Below are positions 8,137 through 16,014 of a stretch of DNA of 64,000 nt, piece after piece. The position numbers and the translations under genes are program-made. The stretch spans positions 32,859 to 96,858 of the forward strand of contig NZ_JACNML010000011.1 of the NCBI RefSeq assembly GCF_020005365.1, in the 5' to 3' direction. Within the stretch, counting starts at the first letter, position 1, and every line of letters starts with the position of its first letter. The notes under the pieces are model-generated. The model was not told the origin of the DNA. It saw nothing but the letters and a program-made list of their open reading frames with translations, and ran no database searches. This stretch comes from Kangiella shandongensis. GTDB lineage: Bacteria; Pseudomonadota; Gammaproteobacteria; Enterobacterales; Kangiellaceae.

Positions 8137-9006
8137 ATGGGAAAGTATTATAGAGAGTTTAGAGACAATACCAGTTTCAACCTGATTAACATCGCAAGTA
8201 TTCATTATTTCAATGGCGGGCGAGTTGAGAGTAAGGACTTTAAGTCGAAAGATATGACTTTCCTAATCCCGTTGGAGCATGCGGGTTTCGAATTACGCTG
8301 GGAGCAGACTGATGGTACTTCGGAGGGGAAGCGGTTAGCTGCGGGAGACATTTGCTTTATTCCCATGAACTCCTTCTATAGTATTGAATGGTGTAATGCC
8401 CACTTTTTGAAACTTTCGATTAAGTTTGACTTTGTCGCTGATGCAGCGGACGTATCGGTTGACACTTTACGGCATTTTATAAATCCTAACATAGGCTTCC
8501 ATGACAATTTTATGTTTAGTACGGCACAAGTCTGCCGTAAGTACATAGAAAGTCATGACGATGTCGATGAGCAATACATTAAAAGCTGGCTCTATGTTTT
8601 GGTGAACTACTATTTCGATACTTATGTTATTGGCGATACAGTGACTAAGGCAAAAAATAAATTGGACAGTATCGAGTCGATTCCCAACTCCGAAATCCGA
8701 TCGTTAATTGCTTATATCGATTTAAACTTGAATAAAAATTTGACCGTTCAAGACATGGCTGATTATGTTGGTATGAGTCAGTATCATTTCATTAGAGTTT
8801 TCAAAGAGATGGTTGGCATGCCTCCAGCAAGGTTTTTTGGTTTACAGAAGGTAACCAAGGCTAAAGAAATGTTGTTGCAGGGGATACCTATCGTTGAGAT
8901 TGCTTACGTACTTGGGTACTCGAGTCAGTCGCATTTCAGTAAAGCTTTCTCTTCAATCGTTGGGCTATCACCAAGAGAGTTTACACGGAAAGAAGGTAAG
9001 ATTTAA
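8137..9006 (+). CDS. AraC-family transcriptional regulator
   Basis: 289 residues from ATG 8137, with gagg nine bases upstream; a TTG at 8128 is in frame but less well placed. The N-terminal 170 residues look like a cupin-type effector domain (LRWEQTDGT and GDICFIPMNSFYSI). The C-terminal 100 residues have both AraC helix-turn-helix units: LTVQDMADYVGMSQYHFIRV and IVEIAYVLGYSSQSHFSKA, ending in LSPREFTR. It is divergent from ycaC and lies 34 bases before an FMN reductase gene, so it probably regulates one or both. The inducer is unknown. Confidence 0.9.
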   Translation: MGKYYREFRDNTSFNLINIASIHYFNGGRVESKDFKSKDMTFLIPLEHAGFELRWEQTDGTSEGKRLAAGDICFIPMNSFYSIEWCNAHFLKLSIKFDFVADAADVSVDTLRHFINPNIGFHDNFMFSTAQVCRKYIESHDDVDEQYIKSWLYVLVNYYFDTYVIGDTVTKAKNKLDSIESIPNSEIRSLIAYIDLNLNKNLTVQDMADYVGMSQYHFIRVFKEMVGMPPARFFGLQKVTKAKEMLLQGIPIVEIAYVLGYSSQSHFSKAFSSIVGLSPREFTRKEGKI

Positions 9007-9040
9007 TAAGTATAACATCGTATTTTTTAAGGTGGTCTAA

Positions 9041-9592
9041 GTGAAAATTTTTGCGTTTTGTGCGAGTAATAACAGTGAATCTATAAATAAAAAATTATTG
9101 GAAGAAAGTTGTCGAAATTTCCAGAACCATGAGGTTAAGTTCAAGGTGATGAATGACTTTGATTTGCCTATTTTCAGTCAGGATCTTGAGAGAGATAATC
9201 ACACCTACCCACAAGCGGCACAAACGTTTTTAGATTTAACGGCTGATAATGATGCTATCGTTATTGCGACACCTGAGCACAACAGTTCCATTCCAGCTGC
9301 TTTCAAGAATATCGTCGACTGGTGTTCTCGATCGCCTAATTTGAATGGTGAGAAGATATTCAGGAATAAGCCAGTGTTATTGCTGAGCACTTCTCCCGGT
9401 GGTCGAGGAGGCAGTACAAACCTGAAGCATCTTGAAACCATTATGCCCTGGTGGGGAGCGGATATAAGGTTCTCGCTCAGCATACCAAGCTTTTTCGAAC
9501 ATTTTGATCAGAGCGAAGCATCTTTCGATAAAGAGACCAAGGAGAAAGTTCAGGGTGTCAGTACCCAGTTCCTGGACTCTTTACAGAACTGA
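9041..9592 (+). CDS. NAD(P)H-dependent FMN reductase family protein
   Basis: 183 residues with a GTG start at 9041. The flavodoxin-like fold is shown by the N-terminal phosphate-binding loop (FCASNNSESINKKL) and by TPEHNSSIPAAFKNIVDW, the equivalent of the PEYNxSxPGxLKNAIDW motif of the NADPH_dep_FMN_red family, which includes chromate and quinone reductases. LLSTSPGGRGG forms the second flavin loop. It follows the AraC gene by 34 bases and is probably cotranscribed. A role in quinone or electrophile detoxification is plausible but inferred. Confidence 0.85.
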   Translation: MKIFAFCASNNSESINKKLLEESCRNFQNHEVKFKVMNDFDLPIFSQDLERDNHTYPQAAQTFLDLTADNDAIVIATPEHNSSIPAAFKNIVDWCSRSPNLNGEKIFRNKPVLLLSTSPGGRGGSTNLKHLETIMPWWGADIRFSLSIPSFFEHFDQSEASFDKETKEKVQGVSTQFLDSLQN

Positions 9593-9705
9593 GCCGTCGT
9601 TATTGTCATCCCTTTCGTTATAGAAATCAGGCTTGTATAAAAAATAACCAGCGATTAAAGTGGAAATACCTGTGATGTTGTATTTTCTTTGAGCTGGAGG
9701 GATAT

Positions 9706-11253
9706 ATGAGCAATCCGATCGTTGCGGATAATAAACCAAAGAAGGTTGCGCTTAAGAAAGGTGAAAAGTATTTCTTTTGTCGCTGTGGTCGTTCAAGCGA
9801 CCAGCCGTTTTGCGATGGCTCGCATAAGGGCACGGAGTTTACGCCGTTAGGCTTTGTGGTCGAGGAGGATAGCGATGCCTATCTCTGTCGTTGTAAGCAT
9901 ACCAATAACGCACCCTATTGTGACGGTACCCATAAACAGTTTTCTGGCGATGATGTGGGCAAAGAAGGGCCTGGTGTTAAAGGAAAAAAGGGTGAAGCCC
10001 CAGCTGCTAAAGCAACCGAAGAAGAGCCAACGGTAGAGTTTATTCACCAGTTGGCTCGTGAAGGGTTAAGCAAGTTGGGGCATCATGGACCGATAACGGC
10101 AATGGGCGTGCCGCGTTATAAGTTGCCGCAGTGGGATGATATCCAGATTATGGTGGCGCAGATGGCGACCAAACCGTTGATGGATGATGCGGTAGTCAGT
10201 ACCGAATTGATCATTGGGCCGGAAGCCAGAAAGCCGCTCAAGCTGGATATTCCACTGTTTGTCTCGGATATGAGTTTCGGTGCTTTATCGGAAGAAGCTA
10301 AAATTGCTCTGGCCCGCGGTGCAGAGTTAGCTGGAACAGGAATTTGCTCAGGAGAGGGCGGGATGTTAGCCGAAGAGCAGGCTGAAAATTCACGATATTT
10401 TTATGAGCTGGCCAGCGCCAAGTTTGGCTATAAAGAAGAGCTGTTAACTCGTGTACAAAGCTTTCATTTTAAAGGCGGGCAAGGCGCTAAGACTGGAACT
10501 GGTGGCCACCTACCGGGGAATAAAAATGTCGGTAAAATTTCACAGATGCGTGGTATCCCTGAAGGGCAGCCAGCGGTATCGCCACCGACGTTTGACGATC
10601 TAAGAACGGTTAGGGATTTTAAGCGGTTTGCCGATCGGCTTCGCGAGATTACGGGCGGCATTCCGGTGGGGTTTAAACTCAGTGCCAATCATATTGAGCG
10701 TGATATTGAATTCGCCATAGAAGCCAGTGCCGATTACATTATTCTCGATGGGCGCGGTGGTGGCACTGGTGCTGCACCTGAAATATTTAGAGATCATATC
10801 AGCGTACCGACTATTCCGGCGTTAGCTCGGGCTCGACGGTTTCTGGATGAGCAGGGTGCCAGCGGCAAGGTGACTCTGATTGTTACCGGCGGACTTCGTT
10901 TACCCATCGATTTTGTCAAAGCCATGGCGTTGGGCGCGGATGGTGTGGCGGTTGCCAATAGCGCCATACAGGCGATTGGTTGTGTTGCTGCACGAATGTG
11001 CCATACCAATAACTGTCCATCTGGCGTCGCGACTCAGAAGAAAGAATTACGCCAGCGACTGAATATCGACAAATCAGCAAACCAGCTGAAGAATTTTTTT
11101 GAGGCATCGGCCGAGCTGATGCAGGTGATGGCCAGAGCCTGTGGTCATGATCATCTTAATCAATTTAATATTGATGATTTAGCGACCTGGAATCGGGATA
11201 TGGCCCTGTTATCCGGGGTGCAATATGCAGGGTTTATCGAACCGAAGTATTAG
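9706..11253 (+). CDS. CDGSH iron-sulfur domains fused to a glutamate-synthase-like FMN domain
   Basis: 515 residues with two parts. Residues 20-80 carry two CDGSH-type [2Fe-2S] binding motifs (C25-x-C27, C36-DGSH40; and C61-x-C63, C72-DGTH76). After a Lys/Ala/Glu-rich linker, residues about 125-515 match the FMN-binding central domain of glutamate synthase: FVSDMSFGALSEEAKIAL, GGQGAKTGTGGHLPGNKN, ADYIILDGRGGGTGAAP and the 3Fe-4S motif CVAARMCHTNNCPSGVATQ (C-x5-C-x4-C). There is no glutaminase domain, so it is not a complete GOGAT. A cytosolic redox or oxidoreductase role is likely; the substrate is unknown. The domain fusion gives a single-chain electron route. Confidence 0.88.
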   Translation: MSNPIVADNKPKKVALKKGEKYFFCRCGRSSDQPFCDGSHKGTEFTPLGFVVEEDSDAYLCRCKHTNNAPYCDGTHKQFSGDDVGKEGPGVKGKKGEAPAAKATEEEPTVEFIHQLAREGLSKLGHHGPITAMGVPRYKLPQWDDIQIMVAQMATKPLMDDAVVSTELIIGPEARKPLKLDIPLFVSDMSFGALSEEAKIALARGAELAGTGICSGEGGMLAEEQAENSRYFYELASAKFGYKEELLTRVQSFHFKGGQGAKTGTGGHLPGNKNVGKISQMRGIPEGQPAVSPPTFDDLRTVRDFKRFADRLREITGGIPVGFKLSANHIERDIEFAIEASADYIILDGRGGGTGAAPEIFRDHISVPTIPALARARRFLDEQGASGKVTLIVTGGLRLPIDFVKAMALGADGVAVANSAIQAIGCVAARMCHTNNCPSGVATQKKELRQRLNIDKSANQLKNFFEASAELMQVMARACGHDHLNQFNIDDLATWNRDMALLSGVQYAGFIEPKY

Positions 11254-11287
11254 TCATTGTTAGGTATGAATTCCTTAAGGAGACAAA

Positions 11288-11656
11288 ATGAAAACAAAAG
11301 TTGTTGTGTTAGTTTTATTCTTGGTATTCTTTTTGTCTGGGATCGCTAAGCTAACGAGCTTGCCTTTCGAAGTGGAGGCCTTCGAGCGCTGGGGGTATCC
11401 TCTGTGGTTTATGTATCTTACCGGTTTTATCGAAATTATCGGTGCCGCCGCTTTACTGATTCCAAGAGTTTCGGCTGTGGCGAGCCTGGTGCTGGCAGGG
11501 CTGATGGTGGGAGCCGTAGCCACTCATCTGATGCACGGAGAGTGGTTGATGTTAATCGTGGCAACGGCCATTCTCGTAACGGCCCTCTACCGAACCTGTG
11601 TTGGCAGAGAGCAGATCAGGACGTTGATTGGCCGCTCGCCGAAATCTCCGGATTGA
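11288..11656 (+). CDS. DoxX-family membrane protein
   Basis: 122 residues with aaggag before the ATG. It has four membrane helices: VVVLVLFLVFFLSGIAKL at the start, LWFMYLTGFIEIIGAAALL, a third in VASLVLAGLMVGAVATHLM, and LMLIVATAILVTALY. The SGIAKL and FIEIIGA signatures are those of DoxX. Members are often linked to redox or thiol stress, but the function here is unproven. Its stop codon TGA (11654-11656) abuts the opposite-strand stop of the next gene, together forming TGATCA. Confidence 0.82.
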   Translation: MKTKVVVLVLFLVFFLSGIAKLTSLPFEVEAFERWGYPLWFMYLTGFIEIIGAAALLIPRVSAVASLVLAGLMVGAVATHLMHGEWLMLIVATAILVTALYRTCVGREQIRTLIGRSPKSPD

Positions 11657-12292
11657 TCAGCTTTTCAGTTTAAATTTACGGCGAGTTTCGTCGACCAGAC
11701 GATATCTGGAACTTCGTTGTCTTTCATGCGGAGCAAAGGCTGAGCTAGCCTTATCTAAGAGGTTAACCGCACGCTCAAGCTGACTCATTTCATCATCGGT
11801 TAGCTTATCTTGTGAGGACAGTTCATTGATCTGAAGAATGGCAAACTCTTTTGCCGCAATGTCCTCAGGTAGTCCCGATACCGTGCAAAGACCGTAGATG
11901 CCTTGTATAAAGTGCTGCCATTCTTCCCTGATATGCTTTGCTAGGTTGGCATTAATTTTAGGATCAGAAGATAAGTGATGGGCAGATTTTAGTTCTGCTA
12001 TCGCTTTTTCATAGCGAGTAGAAAATACGTCATAGATCAATTCGCTATCATTTAATGAATGAACTATTCCGAGCCAGGAAGCATATCCTTTTGCGTAATA
12101 TTCAATACAATGGGTTTCTTCGTGAAGACCAAAAAATGAATCACTTCTTACATCCACATCGAGTTTATAAGAAGCTTTAGGCATGACTTCATTGTCTTGA
12201 TAATCGCGAAAGTCCTGTTCTGTGATTTTCGTGTTATCAAGCAGCTCCTGCAATGTGAAGAAGTGACTGTTCAGGTAGTGTATAAGTTCCAA
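11657..12292 (-). CDS. DUF6058-like hypothetical protein
   Basis: 211 residues, soluble and mostly helical. The start MELIHYLNSHFFTLQELL, the phrase MPKASYKLDVDVRSD and the HEETHCIEYYAKGYASWL segment resemble the DUF6058 family. The family assignment is from memory of its pattern and moderate in strength. The C-terminus is basic and Arg-rich. It is 66 bases downstream of the DUF4166 gene on the same strand. No catalytic function can be assigned. Confidence 0.65.
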   Translation of the reverse strand: MELIHYLNSHFFTLQELLDNTKITEQDFRDYQDNEVMPKASYKLDVDVRSDSFFGLHEETHCIEYYAKGYASWLGIVHSLNDSELIYDVFSTRYEKAIAELKSAHHLSSDPKINANLAKHIREEWQHFIQGIYGLCTVSGLPEDIAAKEFAILQINELSSQDKLTDDEMSQLERAVNLLDKASSAFAPHERQRSSRYRLVDETRRKFKLKS

Positions 12293-12358
12293 ACGCTATA
12301 ATCCTTTGAGTTAATATGTCATTATCCAGCTGCGTGAGGGGTATCCCCAGTCTAGGCA

Positions 12359-12901
12359 TTAGTCTGCCTGTAATAAGCCCTGGTAACAAATTAAGGTGCC
12401 GAGAACTGGCAAAGAAAATTCGACATGAAAGCGGTATCGATCATTTTCTATGACTTTATAAGCGGTACTGCCAGGGATGAGCCACAGAGGCAACGAGAGC
12501 CGACCGGCTTTGACTTCCAGGCATCGCCAGAACCAGCCTCCATTGCGAATATCTACGGTGAGCTTCATGGAAACAGGCCCTGTTTTTTCAATCCAATAGC
12601 CTTGTTCTATGGTGCCAACGGGTATAAAAAGTGAGGTGACCGTGTCGCTCTGGTTAAATTGACGTGACCAGCGTAATCCCCGTTCGTCATGAGAAATAGT
12701 AACGGTCAGCTGCTGAGTTCCCATAGAGGGTAGATTCATCTTCTTGGCTAATCGACGACCGATAACTCCAGCCAGTCCTTTGCCATAAGTGATATTGACG
12801 TCCCCGCGTAGCTGGCCACCACGAATATGCAGTTGTTGTAGCAATGGGTGGAGGTCGTTAAATCTATTACCAAACCAATTCTTTACGATGTTACTTTCCA
12901 T
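12359..12901 (-). CDS. DUF4166 family protein
   Basis: 180 residues. The pattern LHIRGGQLRGDVNITYGKGLAG near the N-terminus, RWSRQFN in the middle, and FHVEFSLPVLGTLICYQGLL at the end matches DUF4166, which also occurs as a C-terminal domain of some saccharopine-dehydrogenase-like proteins. Here it stands alone. The beta-rich second half suggests a lipid-binding or barrel-type fold, which is inference. Function unknown. Confidence 0.75.
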   Translation of the reverse strand: MESNIVKNWFGNRFNDLHPLLQQLHIRGGQLRGDVNITYGKGLAGVIGRRLAKKMNLPSMGTQQLTVTISHDERGLRWSRQFNQSDTVTSLFIPVGTIEQGYWIEKTGPVSMKLTVDIRNGGWFWRCLEVKAGRLSLPLWLIPGSTAYKVIENDRYRFHVEFSLPVLGTLICYQGLLQAD

Positions 12902-12949
12902 AGTTATTCAATAGGCTGGGTTAGACTTTGTCGTGAACTAACTTATTTA

Positions 12950-13270
12950 TTACTGATCCTTTGGTTTTAGCATAAACTCTAGCGCCATCTGTAAATCTTT
13001 GTCGCTACAGTCAAAACAACCGCCTTTGGGTGGCATGCCTTTATAACCGTTGACCATGCTTTCTAATAGAATCTCTTCGCCTTTATCCAGACGCGATTGC
13101 CATTGCTCGATATTGCCTCTCATAGGAGCGCCGCCATGACCGCGCTCGTGACAGCTAAAGCATGAACGGTAATAAATACTTTCACCGTCCCGTTTTTGTG
13201 GTTCAGGGGTACAGGAGATTAAGCCCATCGGGATCAATATTATGAGAGAGGTTTTGAGTGCGTTACGCAT
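12950..13270 (-). CDS. Cytochrome c5-like lipoprotein
   Basis: 106 residues from the ATG at 13270, overlapping the acetyltransferase stop by eight bases. A longer frame exists but would lie inside that gene. A lipoprotein signal (LIILIPMGLISC) anchors it to a membrane facing the periplasm. One haem-c site is present (CFSCH), the axial Met is in KGMPPKGG, and a second Cys pair (CFDC) follows, as in cytochrome c5. It probably carries electrons in respiration. A paralogue lies at 13801-14238, so this is a cytochrome c5 pair flanking a GNAT gene. Confidence 0.85.
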   Translation of the reverse strand: MRNALKTSLIILIPMGLISCTPEPQKRDGESIYYRSCFSCHERGHGGAPMRGNIEQWQSRLDKGEEILLESMVNGYKGMPPKGGCFDCSDKDLQMALEFMLKPKDQ

Positions 13271-13748
13271 CGTTTGTATCCTGCTTTTTAACCATATAGT
13301 CACAGTTTTCCATGGGCATAGCTTCTGGATATTCTGTTTCAACAAACCCTAGACTTTCATAAAGCTTCTTAGCTCTGGGATTATCTTTCATGACAAACAA
13401 TGAATAGTCAGCAGTATCTAAACATTCATGTCCCAGCTCTAGCAGTCGGCTGATAAGTTCGGTGCCAATGCCTTGGCCTTGATAATCTGGGTTGACTATG
13501 AGGCGACTCAATTGAGTACGACCGACACGATCGTAGATTTGTCCAAAAGCCAGTGGGGTGTTGTCCTTAACAAGAACACGGTTAACTAATTTATCGTTAT
13601 AGAGCTTAATGTCTTCGATGAAGCTTTGCTGATCGAACGGGTAGCGGAAGTTTGGACCTGCCCATATAGAAAAAACATCGGGGTCCTTTACCCACTCCAT
13701 GACGCTAAGCAGGTGTTCTTCGGTGGCTTTGACGAGTTTCATCTGCAT
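13263..13748 (-). CDS. GNAT-family N-acetyltransferase
   Basis: 161 residues from the ATG at 13748 (MQMKLVKATEEH); a second ATG at 13742 is also possible. The frame is open further upstream, but that part would run through the terminator of the preceding cytochrome gene. Acetyl-CoA-binding motif A is clear: LSRLIVNPDYQGQGIGTELI, followed by the C-terminal NPRAKKLYESLGFVE motif. The substrate is unknown. Its end overlaps the start of the cytochrome lipoprotein gene, so the two are translationally linked. Confidence 0.88.
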   Translation of the reverse strand: MQMKLVKATEEHLLSVMEWVKDPDVFSIWAGPNFRYPFDQQSFIEDIKLYNDKLVNRVLVKDNTPLAFGQIYDRVGRTQLSRLIVNPDYQGQGIGTELISRLLELGHECLDTADYSLFVMKDNPRAKKLYESLGFVETEYPEAMPMENCDYMVKKQDTNDA

Positions 13749-13761
13749 ATATTTCAGACAC

Positions 13762-13788
13762 AAAAAAGCCGATCGCTTGGATCGGCTT
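13762..13788 (-). terminator. Intrinsic terminator of the cytochrome c5 gene
   Basis: aagccgatc (13766-13774) and gatcggctt (13780-13788) form a perfect nine-base stem with a five-base loop. On the minus strand it is followed by a run of six T. It separates cytochrome gene 13801-14238 from the acetyltransferase, which argues that the latter starts after it. Confidence 0.88.
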
Positions 13789-13800
13789 CTTAAGAAACGA

Positions 13801-14238
13801 TTACTTGCTTTGTTCGACCATGTAGTCAACAACAGCTTTGATTTCGTCATCTGAACAGTCGGCACAAGTACCTTTCGGTGGCATAGCGTTAAGGCCGTTG
13901 ATCGCGTTGCTGTAAACGGTTTCTTCGCCCTGAGCTACACGAGGTTCCCAGGCAGCCACGTCACCCAGTTTAGGGGCACCAGCAACGCCCGCTGCGTGAC
14001 ACGCTGTACAGTATGTGTTGTAGATGTCTTCAGGAGCACGAGGACCAGATGCTGCGCCTGTGCTAGGAGCGGTGTTAGATACCTGTGGTACCTCGTCACC
14101 TTCTACATAAACTTTATGTACTGGCTCCAAGCGCTCTTTTACGCTCTTGTCGCTTAAGTGTTTCGCTGCCGCTGCTCCGGCAAATACTGCTGCTGTGATA
14201 GTCACAGCTAAAACGAACATTGATTTTACTTTAGTCAT
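13801..14238 (-). CDS. Cytochrome c5 family protein
   Basis: 145 residues from the ATG at 14238 (MTKVKSMFVL), preceded by a purine-rich gagagag. An N-terminal hydrophobic segment (MFVLAVTITAAVFAGAAAA) is a signal peptide or membrane anchor. A Ser/Pro/Gly-rich linker leads to a monohaem domain with CTACH, the axial Met in AMPPKG and a CADC pair. Family: cytochrome c5/class I. It probably shuttles electrons in the periplasm. It ends in a strong terminator. Confidence 0.9.
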   Translation of the reverse strand: MTKVKSMFVLAVTITAAVFAGAAAAKHLSDKSVKERLEPVHKVYVEGDEVPQVSNTAPSTGAASGPRAPEDIYNTYCTACHAAGVAGAPKLGDVAAWEPRVAQGEETVYSNAINGLNAMPPKGTCADCSDDEIKAVVDYMVEQSK

Positions 14239-14466
14239 GGTCTCTCTCATCAAAATAGACAAATTAGAGTCATCGCTTAGCGGCTTAAAGCGATCCCTAA
14301 GCACCCGGAGGTGGAAAATTTAGTGGGCAAATTATAACCGTAAACCGGACGCGATCAAATAGCCAAGACAAAATAAGCTGTGGTTATATGAATAATTCTG
14401 ATTTAGGCATACTTTTTTGTTTTGTGATCAGGCACAATAAGCACAAATACTCAGCGCTGATTCCTT

Positions 14467-14928
14467 ATGAGTTCATTACCGCAAGAAGCCTTACAGATGT
14501 TGGGCGAGGCTCTGGTTAATAATATTCCTTTCAACCGACATATTGGCCTTAAGTATCAGACGGTTAGTGAAGAACAATGTATCATCACCTTCGACATGAA
14601 ACCCGAATTGGTGGGTAACTATATTCAGGGTATTTTGCACGGTGGTGTGATTTCTTCGGCCATGGATATGGTCGGCGGCATTATGGCTGCGGTGGGTATT
14701 TTGCACAGTAATCCTGCCACTCATCTCGATGAGCTGAAAAAGAAAATCGCCAAGCTGAGTACGATCGATTTGCGTGTCGATTTCTTGCGTCCCGGGCGCG
14801 GTAATACTTTTTTTGCTAAAGCTGAGTTGTTACGAGCCGGTAAGCGGGTTGCGGTAGTGCGTACTGAGTTAGTAAACGAAGACGACGTGCAGATTGCTGT
14901 GGCTACCGGTACTTTTATGGTTGGTTAA
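14467..14928 (+). CDS. yigI: YigI-like thioesterase
   Basis: 153 residues, hotdog fold. The segments VNNIPFNRHIGLKY, GNYIQGILHGGVISSAMDM, STIDLRVDFLRPGRG, and LLRAGKRVAVVRTELVN follow E. coli YigI nearly block for block. This family hydrolyses acyl-CoA thioesters; the acyl preference is not visible. It is followed 43 bases later by rarD. yigI and rarD are also neighbours in E. coli, so the pair is conserved. Confidence 0.88.
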   Translation: MSSLPQEALQMLGEALVNNIPFNRHIGLKYQTVSEEQCIITFDMKPELVGNYIQGILHGGVISSAMDMVGGIMAAVGILHSNPATHLDELKKKIAKLSTIDLRVDFLRPGRGNTFFAKAELLRAGKRVAVVRTELVNEDDVQIAVATGTFMVG

Positions 14929-14971
14929 GAGAACCAGCATCTTTTCTAAATATATTCAATAGGTTAGCGCC

Positions 14972-15910
14972 ATGAAGCCTGAGAACACATCGACTCAGCA
15001 GGGCTCCGGTTCCGCTGAAGGACAACAAAACCCCAAGGCAGGTTATATTTTTGCGCTGGGTGCTTTTATGATTTGGGGACTGGCGCCGATTTACTTTAAA
15101 GCGGTGCAGGAAGTTTCTCCTCTGGAAATTCTGGCGCACCGTGTGGCCTGGTCGGTTCCGGTAGTGTTATTGATTATGTGGGCAATCAAGCGCCCATTTC
15201 CTAAAGGTATTCTGAAAGATAAAAAGACGCTGGGGTTGCTGGTACTGACCTCGGTTCTGATTTCAGGGAACTGGCTGGTGTTTACCTGGGCGGTGACTAA
15301 TGACAGGGTATTGGAAACCAGCCTTGGCTATTTTATTAATCCTCTGATTAGCGTCGCTCTGGGGATCTTATTCTTAAAGGAAAAGCTCTCCATCTGGAGC
15401 AAGTGGGCGCTGGGGTTGGCGATTGCGGGGGTCAGCTATCGGGTGGTGGTACTGGGCGGTCTGCCCTGGGTTTCATTATATCTGGCATTTTCTTTTGGCT
15501 TTTATGGCTTATTGCGTAAGCAGGTGAATATTGGGCCACTACAGGGACTGCTGGTCGAAACCTTAATCGTGCTACCGTTTACGGCGGGTTATATCTATTA
15601 CCTGTGGTACACAGGAACTGGCAGCTTCTTACATTCGTCGTCGCAGATTGACTGGTTATTAATCGCCGGTGGTGTGATCACGACTGTGCCGCTGGCTCTG
15701 TTTTCAGCTGGCGCTCGACTGTTGCCACTGAACACCATTGGGTTTTTCCAGTATCTGGCACCCAGTCTGACCTTCATTCTGGCTGTGTTCGTGTTTAAAG
15801 AGCCATTTAACCTTGATTTGTTGATTACCTTCGTCTGCATCTGGTTGGGTCTGGTGGTGTACACCGTTGGTGTGGTAAAAAATTCTCAGCGTAGACGAAA
15901 GCCTGCTTAA
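14972..15910 (+). CDS. rarD: RarD-type EamA transporter
   Basis: 312 residues with ten predicted membrane helices. The N-terminal tail (about 22 residues) is Gln/Ser-rich. RarD signatures: GAFMIWGLAPIYFKAVQEV, EILAHRVAWSVP, ISGNWLVFTWAV, LETSLGYFINPLISV and IGFFQYLAPSLTF. The family belongs to the drug/metabolite exporters of the inner membrane; RarD was named from a chloramphenicol-related phenotype and its physiological substrate is not established. It forms a pair with yigI. Confidence 0.93.
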   Translation: MKPENTSTQQGSGSAEGQQNPKAGYIFALGAFMIWGLAPIYFKAVQEVSPLEILAHRVAWSVPVVLLIMWAIKRPFPKGILKDKKTLGLLVLTSVLISGNWLVFTWAVTNDRVLETSLGYFINPLISVALGILFLKEKLSIWSKWALGLAIAGVSYRVVVLGGLPWVSLYLAFSFGFYGLLRKQVNIGPLQGLLVETLIVLPFTAGYIYYLWYTGTGSFLHSSSQIDWLLIAGGVITTVPLALFSAGARLLPLNTIGFFQYLAPSLTFILAVFVFKEPFNLDLLITFVCIWLGLVVYTVGVVKNSQRRRKPA

Positions 15911-16014
15911 GAGAGAAAGCTTTCAGCACGGCTTGTACTACTTACTTTGCGCTTGTCATGGCTACATAAATATATGATAAATTGGAGTCGATACAGTCGG
16001 TAAAAGGAGTGTCT

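Noticed and set aside
13749..13865. N-terminal extension of the acetyltransferase
   Set aside because: It would be translated through the terminator of the cytochrome gene and does not look like a GNAT start.
15982..16014. Longer SLC13 start from TTG at 15982
   Set aside because: The ATG at 16015 has aggag at the right distance and starts directly at the first membrane helix.
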